In this document: positions 8,506-17,171 of the stretch, in pieces
Layout of the letters: each line of letters opens with the position of its first letter
Position numbering within the stretch: the stretch's first letter is position 1
DNA from: Bacteroidota bacterium
GTDB lineage: Bacteria; Bacteroidota; Bacteroidia; AKYH767-A; 2013-40CM-41-45
Assembly: GCA_026391975.1 (NCBI GenBank)
Contig: JAPLDB010000081.1
Span: forward strand, 937 to 48,610
Direction of reading: 5' to 3'
DNA length: 47,674 nucleotides
The notes under the pieces: model-generated
The model's database searches: none
What the model was told of the DNA's origin: nothing
What the model saw: only the letters and a program-made list of their open reading frames with translations
Position numbers and translations under genes: made by a program

Positions 8506-8569
8506 TCACGCAAAGACAGCAAAGAATAATAACCTGTATTTGCCTGGCGGGCTTTGCGCCTTTGCGTGA
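8506..8569. repeat. Inverted dispersed repeat TCACGCAAAGACAGCAAAG ... CTTTGCGCCTTTGCGTGA
   Basis: Imperfect palindromic arms immediately after the rsmA stop; same motif at 7415-7442, 7543-7570 and 17059-17085. Confidence 0.75.
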
Positions 8570-8581
8570 AATATCAGCTAC

Positions 8582-9523
8582 ATGAAAATATTATTCATTG
8601 ACACCGCACATTCCATTCTACAATCTTCGCTTGAAAAAGTCGGGCACGCGTGCGTCCCCGGATTCAAACTTTCACGAAAAGAAATATTGGATATGATTCA
8701 TGAGTATGACGGAGTCATTATCCGCAGCAGGATTCAGCTTGACAAAGAATTTCTCGACAAAGCCACACAACTGAAATTCATCGGAAGAGTTGGCGCGGGA
8801 ATGGAAAGCATAGATGTGAAGTATGCTGAAAGCAAAGGCATTGCCTGTATCAATTCTCCGGAGGGAAACAAAGATGCAGTCGGGGAACATGCGATCGGAA
8901 TGTTGCTTTCACTTTTCAATCACCTGAACAAAGCGGATCGTGAAGTCAAAGAAGGAAAATGGATAAGGGAAGCCAATCGCGGCGTAGAACTTTCAGGAAA
9001 AACAGTGGGCATCATTGGTCATGGGATGATGGGCAGTGCCTTTGCAAAAAAATTATCGGGGTTTGACTGCAACGTCATTGCCTATGACAAATACCTTCAT
9101 GATTTCTCTGATCGTTATGTGAAGGATGTATCAATGGAAGTAATTTTTAACGAAACTGATATACTATCCCTCCACGTTCCGCTTTCTCATGAAACGGAAT
9201 TTTTGGTGAATGATGCCTTTATCAATTCATTCCGGAAGAACATTTACATCATTAATACTGCCAGAGGCAAATGCCTGCGGACAGATGACCTGATTAAAAA
9301 TCTGAAAACCGGAAAAGTCTTGGGGGCATGTCTTGATACCATAGAATATGAAGATACATCTTTCGAGGCAGTGAGTGGTTTCAAAGAGCACCTAAAAGAT
9401 CTTCTGGAATATTCAGACAAAATAATGCTCTCGCCGCACATTGCCGGCTGGACTATAGAGAGCAAGGAAAAACTTGCAAAGGTTTTGGGCGAGAAAATAA
9501 TCCACAAATTCTCTGTTGCCTGA
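8582..9523 (+). CDS. D-isomer specific 2-hydroxyacid dehydrogenase (phosphoglycerate dehydrogenase-like)
   Basis: GRVGAGMESIDVKYAESKGIACINSPEGNKDAVGEHAIGMLL; TVGIIGHGMMGSAFAKKL; ILSPHIAGWT-like MLSPHIAGWT. Confidence 0.9.
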   Translation: MKILFIDTAHSILQSSLEKVGHACVPGFKLSRKEILDMIHEYDGVIIRSRIQLDKEFLDKATQLKFIGRVGAGMESIDVKYAESKGIACINSPEGNKDAVGEHAIGMLLSLFNHLNKADREVKEGKWIREANRGVELSGKTVGIIGHGMMGSAFAKKLSGFDCNVIAYDKYLHDFSDRYVKDVSMEVIFNETDILSLHVPLSHETEFLVNDAFINSFRKNIYIINTARGKCLRTDDLIKNLKTGKVLGACLDTIEYEDTSFEAVSGFKEHLKDLLEYSDKIMLSPHIAGWTIESKEKLAKVLGEKIIHKFSVA

Positions 9524-10275
9524 TGAAGTTTTCTGCATACATACTCTTGATTTGTACGGTGGCATTGCAAGCATGCAAAACGAAGGAGCTTAAATATGGC
9601 TTTATCAGAAAGAAGAAAACAGACTCATACAGGCAAATCATTGATTTGAAAGAAGGTTCTCTCCTGGTTATGTTGCATTCGCGTCAAAACCAAATAGACA
9701 CGTTGAAAAATATGGAAAGAAGTGAAGAAGCTGTTAGCATTCAAAAGAAACAGTCAGAAAAAAATAAAGCCATCATCAAAGGATTCCATAAGCACTTTGA
9801 TTTTTGTCCGGTTTATTTTTTTATGAATACGCAAGCCAATGATTTGATTGAAAAAGGTGCTGATTCTGTAACATTCTTAAACGACAGTCTGAAACAGGAC
9901 ACTTCCATCCGCCTCACTTCCAAATATTTTCTGGTTGCCGAGTTCGGAAACATGCAAATGGACACGGCAAAATATTATAACGGTGATCGTCTTTCAACTC
10001 AGGACACCGGCGCCTGGCGAAAACCATATTATTATTCCACCTCTACTTTCGACTATCAGGCATTTATTTTTGAAAGTCCTCAGTTAGTTCAATTGAAAAG
10101 TCCGTTCCCGTATTTTGTTATGATAACTGAAACTGAGAGAAAGATCTTACTGCTGGATTCCATTGTCACAAAAGCAGACAGAAGGCTGAAGTATTTTTAT
10201 CAGAAAGCCAATGAACAGATTTTAATTAAGAGGTTCCGTCCATATTTCAAGGACAAAATCAAAATCTCAAATTAA
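9523..10275 (+). CDS. Hypothetical lipoprotein
   Basis: MKFSAYILLICTVALQACKTK lipobox (LQAC); start overlaps the preceding stop (TGATG). Confidence 0.6.
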   Translation: MKFSAYILLICTVALQACKTKELKYGFIRKKKTDSYRQIIDLKEGSLLVMLHSRQNQIDTLKNMERSEEAVSIQKKQSEKNKAIIKGFHKHFDFCPVYFFMNTQANDLIEKGADSVTFLNDSLKQDTSIRLTSKYFLVAEFGNMQMDTAKYYNGDRLSTQDTGAWRKPYYYSTSTFDYQAFIFESPQLVQLKSPFPYFVMITETERKILLLDSIVTKADRRLKYFYQKANEQILIKRFRPYFKDKIKISN

Positions 10276-10278
10276 TTC

Positions 10279-11547
10279 CTAACCCTCCTTCATCACCACC
10301 TGTGCCGTATGCCGGCTGCGCTGTTCAAGTAAAATGGTTTTGTCTTTCGTAAGCTTGTCAATCGTGGACTGGTAATAATGCCGAACAGTTACAAGTCGCA
10401 GGTTGTCATTGTAGAGCACTTTAAAATCTTTGTGGAGTTCGTCAATGAGACCCGGTATTTTGAATGGATCGTTGTCTGCGCACACAGAAAAACTAATCGC
10501 CGAATTCTGCATCAGGTTTATTTTCACTTTGTGATCGGCAAATGTTTTAAAAATTTTACTGAGTGCGTCTTCGGCAACAAATGAAAAATCTTTTGCGGAG
10601 ATGGAAAGTAGGATCTGGTTTGCTTTAAAAATAAAACATGGAACCAGTGGCTTGGTAGATGTATAATTCCCAATGCTTGTTCCGATCTCCTTCGGTGCAA
10701 GGAAAGAACGAACACGCAACGGAATGTTTTTATTCTCCAGCGGCTTTATGGTTTTGGGATGGATGACCGTTGCGCCATAATAGGTTAATTCAATTGCATC
10801 GAGGTAACTCACTTCCTGCAATTTCACCGCATCAGTATAATATTTTGGATCAGCGCTCAACACTCCGGGAACATCCTTCCAGACCACCATTTCCTCCGCA
10901 TTGAGGCAATAAGAAAGAATGGCCGCAGTATAATCTGATCCTTCCCTTCCGAGTGTTGTTGTAAAATTTTCACTTGTGCCGCCAATGAATCCCTGGGTGA
11001 GGATGATCTTGTCCTTTTTCTGCAACTCAGTAATTTTATTCCGAACAAGGCTTTCTGTAAGCGTCCAGTTTATTTGGCCTTCCCTGTAGGTATTGTCTGT
11101 CTGAATAATATCCCGTGCATCAAGCCACTGATTTGAAAAACCGTTTTCATTCAGATAAGCACTCATGATTTTGGTTGACATTAATTCACCTTGCGAAACA
11201 ATCTGGTCATAGATAAATGCATACCCTTTTGCAATACCATCTTCCATCACCCATTCAATTTCGGTAAATGCATTTTCTACCTGTTGAAATATTTTATGAT
11301 CCGTTCTGAAACCAAGTCCGTCAAGAATTTTGAAATGAAAATCCTTCACTTCAGTAATCGCTTCTTTTACATCCTGCTTTTTGTAATAAAAAGCATTTAC
11401 CACTTTTTCAAGCGCATTGGTAGATTTTCCCATAGCAGAAATCACCACCACCAACGGCTCATTTTTAAATAAAGAAAGGATGGCAGCAACGTTTTTTACT
11501 GATTCTGCGTCTTTAACCGAAGCACCACCGAATTTGAATATCTTCAT
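10279..11547 (-). CDS. lysC: Aspartate kinase (monofunctional)
   Basis: MKIFKFGGASVKDAESVKNVA; TTLGREGSDYTAAIL; GVLSADPK; ACT-like C-terminus; no homoserine dehydrogenase domain. Confidence 0.93.
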   Translation of the reverse strand: MKIFKFGGASVKDAESVKNVAAILSLFKNEPLVVVISAMGKSTNALEKVVNAFYYKKQDVKEAITEVKDFHFKILDGLGFRTDHKIFQQVENAFTEIEWVMEDGIAKGYAFIYDQIVSQGELMSTKIMSAYLNENGFSNQWLDARDIIQTDNTYREGQINWTLTESLVRNKITELQKKDKIILTQGFIGGTSENFTTTLGREGSDYTAAILSYCLNAEEMVVWKDVPGVLSADPKYYTDAVKLQEVSYLDAIELTYYGATVIHPKTIKPLENKNIPLRVRSFLAPKEIGTSIGNYTSTKPLVPCFIFKANQILLSISAKDFSFVAEDALSKIFKTFADHKVKINLMQNSAISFSVCADNDPFKIPGLIDELHKDFKVLYNDNLRLVTVRHYYQSTIDKLTKDKTILLEQRSRHTAQVVMKEG

Positions 11548-11608
11548 TGAAAACAGAATTGAGATGCGAGAATTGAAAAATGATAATTGATAATGTTAAC
11601 TATTCCAC

Positions 11609-11627
11609 TCTCAATACTCATATCTCA
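11609..11627. repeat. Dispersed 19-mer TCTCAATACTCATATCTCA, copy 1 (arm of an imperfect palindrome upstream of lysC)
   Basis: Exact 19-nt match to 46644-46662. Confidence 0.8.
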
Positions 11628-11637
11628 AATCTAACAT

Positions 11638-12090
11638 CTATTTAAGATCAATTTTACAATCCAACCACTCTGCCTCTATCCTTGCATCAAGTCTCTTATA
11701 GAATTCAATCGCCCTTACATTCCAGTCCAGAACCTGCCAGTGCAATTGCTTTGCACCAATTTTCTTCGCTTCCTCAACATAGAGATCAAATAATTTTTTT
11801 CCGATTCCTTTGCTGCGGTATTTTTCTGTGATAACGATATCATCTAAATACAACCCCCTACCTTTCCAAGTAGAGTACTTTACAAAGTAAACGGCAATGC
11901 CGATGATTTTCTCATCAAGTTCAGCAACATGAAATCTGAATACCGGTTTTTCACCAAAGCCATCTTCTTCCATCAGCGCTACGGTATTGGTAACTGCATC
12001 AGGAGCTTTTTCAAATTCTGCCAGCTCATGGATCAATGCAAGAACGCCCGGCAAATCTTTCTTCTCTCCTTTTCGAATGATGATGTTCAT
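11638..12090 (-). CDS. GNAT family N-acetyltransferase
   Basis: GRGLYLDDIVITEKYRSKGIGKKLFDLYVEEAKKIGAKQLHWQVLDWNVRAIEFYKR. Confidence 0.92.
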   Translation of the reverse strand: MNIIIRKGEKKDLPGVLALIHELAEFEKAPDAVTNTVALMEEDGFGEKPVFRFHVAELDEKIIGIAVYFVKYSTWKGRGLYLDDIVITEKYRSKGIGKKLFDLYVEEAKKIGAKQLHWQVLDWNVRAIEFYKRLDARIEAEWLDCKIDLK

Positions 12091-12098
12091 TTTCTTGT

Positions 12099-13337
12099 TT
12101 AGTATAAACTTCTGACGCGTATTGTATGTTTCACCTTCCTGAGCGCATCAAGTACCTTTGGAGAAGTCTTCTTATCAATGTCTATGACAGCATATCCGAT
12201 CTGCGCATTGGTCTTCAGGTATTGACCCAGGATATTCACATTGAGGTCTGAAAATATTTTATTCATTTCTGAAAGTACCCCCGGAAGGTTCTTGTGAATA
12301 TGAAGGATGCGATGGGTGTCATTCTGTACCGGCAGATGCAGATCAGGAATGGTAAGCGAGCCCACTGTTGAACCGGTATTTAAATAGCTCATCATTTTAC
12401 CCGCAACGTCTAAACCGATATTTTCCTGTGCCTCAACAGTACTTCCGCCAATATGCGGGGTTAAAAATACATTCGGTAAATTCTGAAACAGGCTTTTAAA
12501 TGGTTCCTCATTCGATGAGGGTTCAATCCTGAAAACGTCTCCTGCATATCCACCCAGCTTTCCATTCAGCAATGCCTCACGTGCATCCTCTTCAATAACC
12601 AGGTCACCACGCGCGCAATTGATCAAGATGGCGCCTTTTTTCATTTCTGCAAGTGCCTTTGCATCAAACATATTTTTGGTAGAAGGCAATCCGGGAACAT
12701 GAATGGTAACCACATCGCTTTGCTGTAACAAATCCTTCAAACTTTTTGATGCGCGTGCATTGCCAAGGGGAAGTTTCGGCTCGATGTCATGGTAGACTAC
12801 CTGCATGCCCATTGATTCAGCCAAAACACTTACCTGTGAACCAATGTGACCATAGCCAATGATGCCAAGTGTTTTTCCCCTGGCTTCATAGCTTCCACTG
12901 CTACTCTTTTCCCACTTACCTTTATGGAGGTTATTGTTTTTATCAATGGCTTTCCTAAGAAGTAAGATCAATTCTGCAATAACAAGTTCAGCTACAGAAC
13001 GCGTGTTTGAAAACGGAGAATTGAAAACAGCCACGCCCAGCATGGTACTTTCATTCATGTCAATCTGATTGGTACCAATGCAGAATGCCCCTATGGAAAG
13101 GAGTTTGTCGGCCTTTGCAAGTGCTTCAGCAGTAACCTGAGTTTTTGAACGGATACCCAAAACATGCACCCCTTTCAGCTTTTCTCGCAGTTCTTCAGGC
13201 TTCAGGGCATGATTGAGCGACTCAATATTCGCATAACCTTCGCGTTTAAATAATTCAATTGCCGATTTATGGATTCCCTCAAGGAACAGAATACTGATTT
13301 TCTCCCTGGGGTAAGAAGTCTTTGGTCCTGTTGTCAT
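12099..13337 (-). CDS. serA: D-3-phosphoglycerate dehydrogenase with C-terminal ACT domain
   Basis: IGAFCIGTNQIDMNESTMLGVAVFNSPFSNTRSVAELVIAE; TLGIIGYGHIGSQ; INCARGDLV; LPGVLSEMNKIFSDLNVNILGQYLKT. ORF track extends to 13445, but MTTGPKTSYPREK at 13337 is a better start. Confidence 0.95.
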   Translation of the reverse strand: MTTGPKTSYPREKISILFLEGIHKSAIELFKREGYANIESLNHALKPEELREKLKGVHVLGIRSKTQVTAEALAKADKLLSIGAFCIGTNQIDMNESTMLGVAVFNSPFSNTRSVAELVIAELILLLRKAIDKNNNLHKGKWEKSSSGSYEARGKTLGIIGYGHIGSQVSVLAESMGMQVVYHDIEPKLPLGNARASKSLKDLLQQSDVVTIHVPGLPSTKNMFDAKALAEMKKGAILINCARGDLVIEEDAREALLNGKLGGYAGDVFRIEPSSNEEPFKSLFQNLPNVFLTPHIGGSTVEAQENIGLDVAGKMMSYLNTGSTVGSLTIPDLHLPVQNDTHRILHIHKNLPGVLSEMNKIFSDLNVNILGQYLKTNAQIGYAVIDIDKKTSPKVLDALRKVKHTIRVRSLY

Positions 13338-13429
13338 CGGGCGCAAAAGTATAGATTGACTTGGAAAAGTAAGCCTTATACTATTATAAGTTATTAGTAA
13401 AGGCCAAAAATTTGACTCCTTACTTTTCC

Positions 13430-13538
13430 GCCACGAATTCCACAAATTAACACGAACTAATTGCTAAGTTCATAAAAGTATTCTCGCCAAAGATTTCACC
13501 AATCAGGGCTTTTGGTGCTAATTCGTGAAATTCGTGGC
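13430..13538. repeat. Long imperfect inverted repeat (GCCACGAATTCCACAAATTAACACG ... GGTGCTAATTCGTGAAATTCGTGGC)
   Basis: Arms 13430-13454 and 13514-13538 pair with few mismatches; lies between divergent serA and fbp. Confidence 0.85.
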
Positions 13539-13622
13539 AAAATTTAATCCGGGCAATACCACATCAGTGAAAATTCAAAACACTAAATTCCTTTTTCGAT
13601 ATTTGCGGCCTGAATCCACGAA

Positions 13623-14639
13623 ATGAAAAAAGTAACAACACTCGGTCAATTCATCATAGAGAGGCAAAAAGACTTTCCATTCGCGAAAGGAGAATTATCG
13701 CGTTTGCTTCGTGACATAGGCATTGCCGCCAAGATTGTAAACCGTGAAGTGAACAAGGCCGGTCTGGTTGACATTCTCGGTGAACATGGCACTACCAACA
13801 TCCAGGGAGAAGAAGTGAAAAAACTTGATGTGTTCGCCAATGAACAATTCATTGATGCGCTGAGTTCAGGAGGTGAAACATGTGCCGTTGCCTCTGAAGA
13901 AAATGAAGAGATTATTCATATTGAAGGCGAAGTAAGTGCCAATGCAAAATATGTTGTGAGTGTCGATCCACTCGATGGTTCTTCGAATATCGATGTGAAC
14001 GTATCAATCGGAACAATCTTTTCAATTATCAGGAGAAGCAGCGAGCCCGGAATCCCTGTCAATGAAAATGATTACCTGCAAAAAGGTACTTCCATGGTGG
14101 CAGCAGGATATATTATTTACGGTTCTTCCACGATGCTGGTATATACAACAGGACGTGGTGTAAACGGCTTTACGCTTGACCCCAGCATTGGAGAATTCTG
14201 TCTTTCGCACCCCGATATGAAATGCCCTGAAGAAGGAAAAATCTACTCGATCAATGAAGGCAACTATGTGCATTTTCCTGAAGGGGTAAAGCAGTATATT
14301 AAATATTGCCAGGTGGAAGATGAAGCAACGAAACGGCCATATTCTTCCCGATACATCGGATCTCTGGTGGCAGATTTTCACCGCAATTTGCTTAAAGGCG
14401 GGATATTCATTTATCCGAGTACAGCAAAATCACCCAATGGAAAATTGCGCCTGCTGTATGAATGCAATCCCGTTGCATGGATCATTGAACAAGCTGGCGG
14501 CAAAGCCAGTGATGGCTACACCCGTATCATGGAGAAGCAGCCGAAAACATTGCATGAACGGACACCTTTATTTATCGGTTCTGCCAACATGGTAACGATG
14601 GCAGAGGAGTTTATGCAGAAATTCTCTCCTAAAAACTAA
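13623..14639 (+). CDS. fbp: Class I fructose-1,6-bisphosphatase
   Basis: [63 protein letters not shown]. Confidence 0.97.
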   Translation: MKKVTTLGQFIIERQKDFPFAKGELSRLLRDIGIAAKIVNREVNKAGLVDILGEHGTTNIQGEEVKKLDVFANEQFIDALSSGGETCAVASEENEEIIHIEGEVSANAKYVVSVDPLDGSSNIDVNVSIGTIFSIIRRSSEPGIPVNENDYLQKGTSMVAAGYIIYGSSTMLVYTTGRGVNGFTLDPSIGEFCLSHPDMKCPEEGKIYSINEGNYVHFPEGVKQYIKYCQVEDEATKRPYSSRYIGSLVADFHRNLLKGGIFIYPSTAKSPNGKLRLLYECNPVAWIIEQAGGKASDGYTRIMEKQPKTLHERTPLFIGSANMVTMAEEFMQKFSPKN

Positions 14640-14773
14640 TTGTGCGAATAACGAATCCTTGCGAATTTTCGAATACTGAATTTTCAATTCCACATTAACC
14701 TTTTAACTTTTCGTTTGTTAAATTTCTGAATCCGGATTTGGATACAATTCGTTTATCAGTCAAAATAAAATCT

Positions 14774-15259
14774 ATGAAATTCATTTTAATATCGATCGCA
14801 GTCATTTCAACCTGCCTGTTTGCCTGCGGACAATCTCCTTCAAAGGATAAAAAAGAGACAACCATGACAAAGTATGAAGTCGTAAAAACTGATGCCGAAT
14901 GGAAGAAACAATTAACGCCTGAACAATACAATGTAACCCGCGAACAGGGCACAGAAAGCGCTTTCAGCGGAGTTTACTGGGATAACCATGAAAAAGGAAC
15001 ATACAAATGTGTGTGTTGCGCCAATCCGCTTTTCCTTTCTGATAATAAATTTGAATCCGGCACCGGATGGCCAAGTTTTTACCAGCCGCTCAATAAAACG
15101 AACGTTGGAGAAACAACCGATTCAAGTTATGGCATGAGCCGCACGGAAGTGCATTGCAACCGTTGCGGAGCGCATTTGGGACATGTCTTTGATGACGGGC
15201 CAAAGCCAACGGGATTAAGGTATTGCATCAACTCGGCATCGCTGACGTTTGAAAAGTAA
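14774..15259 (+). CDS. msrB: Peptide-methionine (R)-S-oxide reductase, lipoprotein form
   Basis: Lipobox [31 protein letters not shown]...[10 protein letters not shown]...[31 protein letters not shown] track start 14738; 14774 (MKFILI) preferred. Confidence 0.95.
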   Translation: MKFILISIAVISTCLFACGQSPSKDKKETTMTKYEVVKTDAEWKKQLTPEQYNVTREQGTESAFSGVYWDNHEKGTYKCVCCANPLFLSDNKFESGTGWPSFYQPLNKTNVGETTDSSYGMSRTEVHCNRCGAHLGHVFDDGPKPTGLRYCINSASLTFEK

Positions 15260-15295
15260 CCCGGTGGGTCGCGCAGCACCCGCTGGGTTACTTTT
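15252..15295. repeat. REP-like hairpin, left copy (AAAAGTAACCCGGTGGGTC-gcgca-GCACCCGCTGGGTTACTTTT)
   Basis: 11-bp perfect outer stem 15252-15262/15285-15295, extended core; contains the msrB stop codon. Confidence 0.88.
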
Positions 15296-15442
15296 AGCTA
15301 CATCCTACGAGTTGATTTCCTTTGTGAGTATTTAGAACGGACTAAACACCAGCCGAGCTGAATTTTCTGATTTAATAAACCCTATTCTTCGGATGTATCA
15401 ATAAGTAGATGGGCATAGATTTGTCTTTTAACCATCCTACTT

Positions 15443-16072
15443 ATGTCCGATGTCCAGGTTCCACTCCTCCCTACCCATTACTACCATATTTACAACCATG
15501 CGATTGGAAAAGAAAATCTATTCAACAACGAAAAAGATTATCAATACCTCCTTGATAAAATAAAACCGCACATACTACCCGTATGCCACATTCTATCCTA
15601 TTGTTTGATGCCCAATCATTATCATTTTGTTGTGCAGATTAAATCCCTTCAGGAAGTATCATCTTTTTTGGAAATCAAGCACGGTGCTGATAAATTCAAT
15701 AGAAAAAAATCTGCAGATGAAAATTACATTGTCAATCAGATCAGCCAGCAGTTTTCTAATCTGTTTAATACCTATGCAAAACACTACAATTTTCACAATG
15801 ACAGATGGGGTAGCTTGTTTAAAAGAAACTTCAGAAGAAAAGAAATTACGGATACGGATTATCTAAAAAAAGTGATTTGCTATGTTCACCAGAATCCTGT
15901 TGAGGCAGGTTTTGTACAAGCAATGAAGGACTGGAAATTTTCTTCGTATCTTGCTTTTCAAAGCAGCATGGAAACCTTTATTGCAAGGGATGAAACACTG
16001 GAATTATTTGGCGGGAGAAAGAATTTTGATGCATATCATGCGGTGAGGAGTGAGTTGAAGGATGGGTTTTAA
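15443..16072 (+). CDS. REP-associated tyrosine transposase-like (RAYT, Y1_Tnp/IS200-related) protein
   Basis: LPTHYYHIYNHAIGKENLFNNEKDYQYLL; YCLMPNHYHFVVQI (HUH-like HxH motif); YVHQNPVEAGFV. Confidence 0.9.
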   Translation: MSDVQVPLLPTHYYHIYNHAIGKENLFNNEKDYQYLLDKIKPHILPVCHILSYCLMPNHYHFVVQIKSLQEVSSFLEIKHGADKFNRKKSADENYIVNQISQQFSNLFNTYAKHYNFHNDRWGSLFKRNFRRKEITDTDYLKKVICYVHQNPVEAGFVQAMKDWKFSSYLAFQSSMETFIARDETLELFGGRKNFDAYHAVRSELKDGF

Positions 16073-16204
16073 TTTCCTTATTTGTTATCGCCACTTAGCC
16101 GGTGGTGATCAGGCAACATAAATCAGTCAATCGAAAATGATTATAATAACTTAATTTTAGATAAAGATACTCTTAAAGATGACTCGCACAATTTTCATCG
16201 GGAT

Positions 16205-16255
16205 CCCAGCGGGTGCCCAGATCCCGAAAAGCCGGGATCTGATCGACCCACCGGG
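16205..16255. repeat. REP-like hairpin, right copy, inverted relative to the left (CCCAGCGGGTGC ... GACCCACCGGG) with nested stem CAGATCCCG-aaaagc-CGGGATCTG
   Basis: Arms are the exact reverse complement of the left core arms (15276-15287 and 15260-15270); inner stem 16218-16226/16233-16241. Confidence 0.88.
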
Positions 16256-16259
16256 TTCG

Positions 16260-16925
16260 TTAATCAATCGCCGTATTCAAAAAATCCAACAACGGCTTCA
16301 TCGCTTTGGCAGTAGCAGTCAGGTTTTTAAGAAAATTTTTTGAGAGCATATCTTTGTCACTGAATTCATGCCACACTAAGTAGCTATTCAGTTTCAGCAG
16401 CTCCACATCCTTGTGGTCTTTATCATAACCTTTCGGAGGCCGCACCAGTTTGTATTCATCGCTGTTGTCCAGCCCGCCGAATAGTTTTTTGAAATTTTTA
16501 TCGGAAAGAATTTTATGCAACTGCTTTCCATTGTAATCTATTTCCTGCCTTATCTTTTTCAAATGATCACCTGAAGGCATCCACCTGCCGCCTGCAATCA
16601 TGGTTTTGCCGGGTTCTATGTGCAGATAATACCCTGCTATTTCCATCTTTTTACCTCCGCGATTGATGCCGGCTCCCATGTTCGTTTTATACGGACTCTT
16701 GTCTTTTGAAAAGCGAACATCCCGGTAAATGCGGAAAACACAGTCCTTGGCCTTGAGTCCGGCAAGGGATTTATCAAATGATGAAAATGATTTGATGACG
16801 TCTTCTACAAATGAATCTACATTTGCCTTTGCAGCCAGGTATTTTTCCTTGTTGGCATCAAACCATTCTCTTTCATTGTTCTTTTTAAGATTCTTTAAAA
16901 AATCTAAGGTTGATTTCTGGATCAT
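16260..16925 (-). CDS. DUF2461 domain-containing protein
   Basis: FLKNLKKNNEREWFDANKEKYLAAKANV; FRIYRDVRFSKDKSPYKTNMGAGI; GYYLHIEPG. Confidence 0.92.
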   Translation of the reverse strand: MIQKSTLDFLKNLKKNNEREWFDANKEKYLAAKANVDSFVEDVIKSFSSFDKSLAGLKAKDCVFRIYRDVRFSKDKSPYKTNMGAGINRGGKKMEIAGYYLHIEPGKTMIAGGRWMPSGDHLKKIRQEIDYNGKQLHKILSDKNFKKLFGGLDNSDEYKLVRPPKGYDKDHKDVELLKLNSYLVWHEFSDKDMLSKNFLKNLTATAKAMKPLLDFLNTAID

Positions 16926-17058
16926 AATTCGGAATAAAAAAACAAAAGTAAAGAACGAGGGGCTATCATAAAAATAATATTGATTTCACACAAAATCCAG
17001 CTCTTGTTAGCAATCGGGGGCATGGGACGCAATGCTAAAAAAGATTTAAGAGGCTGTT

Positions 17059-17085
17059 CTTTGCGATCTTTGCGCCGTTGCGTGA
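17059..17085. repeat. Dispersed GCAAAG-type repeat, single arm (CTTTGCGATCTTTGCGCCGTTGCGTGA)
   Basis: Close to the right arm of the 8506-8569 element. Confidence 0.7.
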
Positions 17086-17143
17086 AAAATTGGCTTGGTG
17101 AAATTCACAAGTTATTCTAAGTTCGAAATTCCTAAAATCCCCC

Positions 17144-17151
17144 TACTTTTG
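17144..17151 (+). promoter_or_regulatory. Candidate Bacteroidetes -7 box (TACTTTTG)
   Basis: Matches TAnnTTTG, about 20 nt upstream of the ATG at 17172; -33 not clear. Confidence 0.4.
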
Positions 17152-17171
17152 CAGAACATCAATCGATTTCT

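Noticed and set aside
13338-13445. N-terminal extension of SerA in the ORF track (MWNSWRKSKESNFWPLL...)
   Set aside because: Runs into an inverted repeat and does not resemble dehydrogenase sequence; MTTGPKTSYPREK at 13337 is the plausible start.
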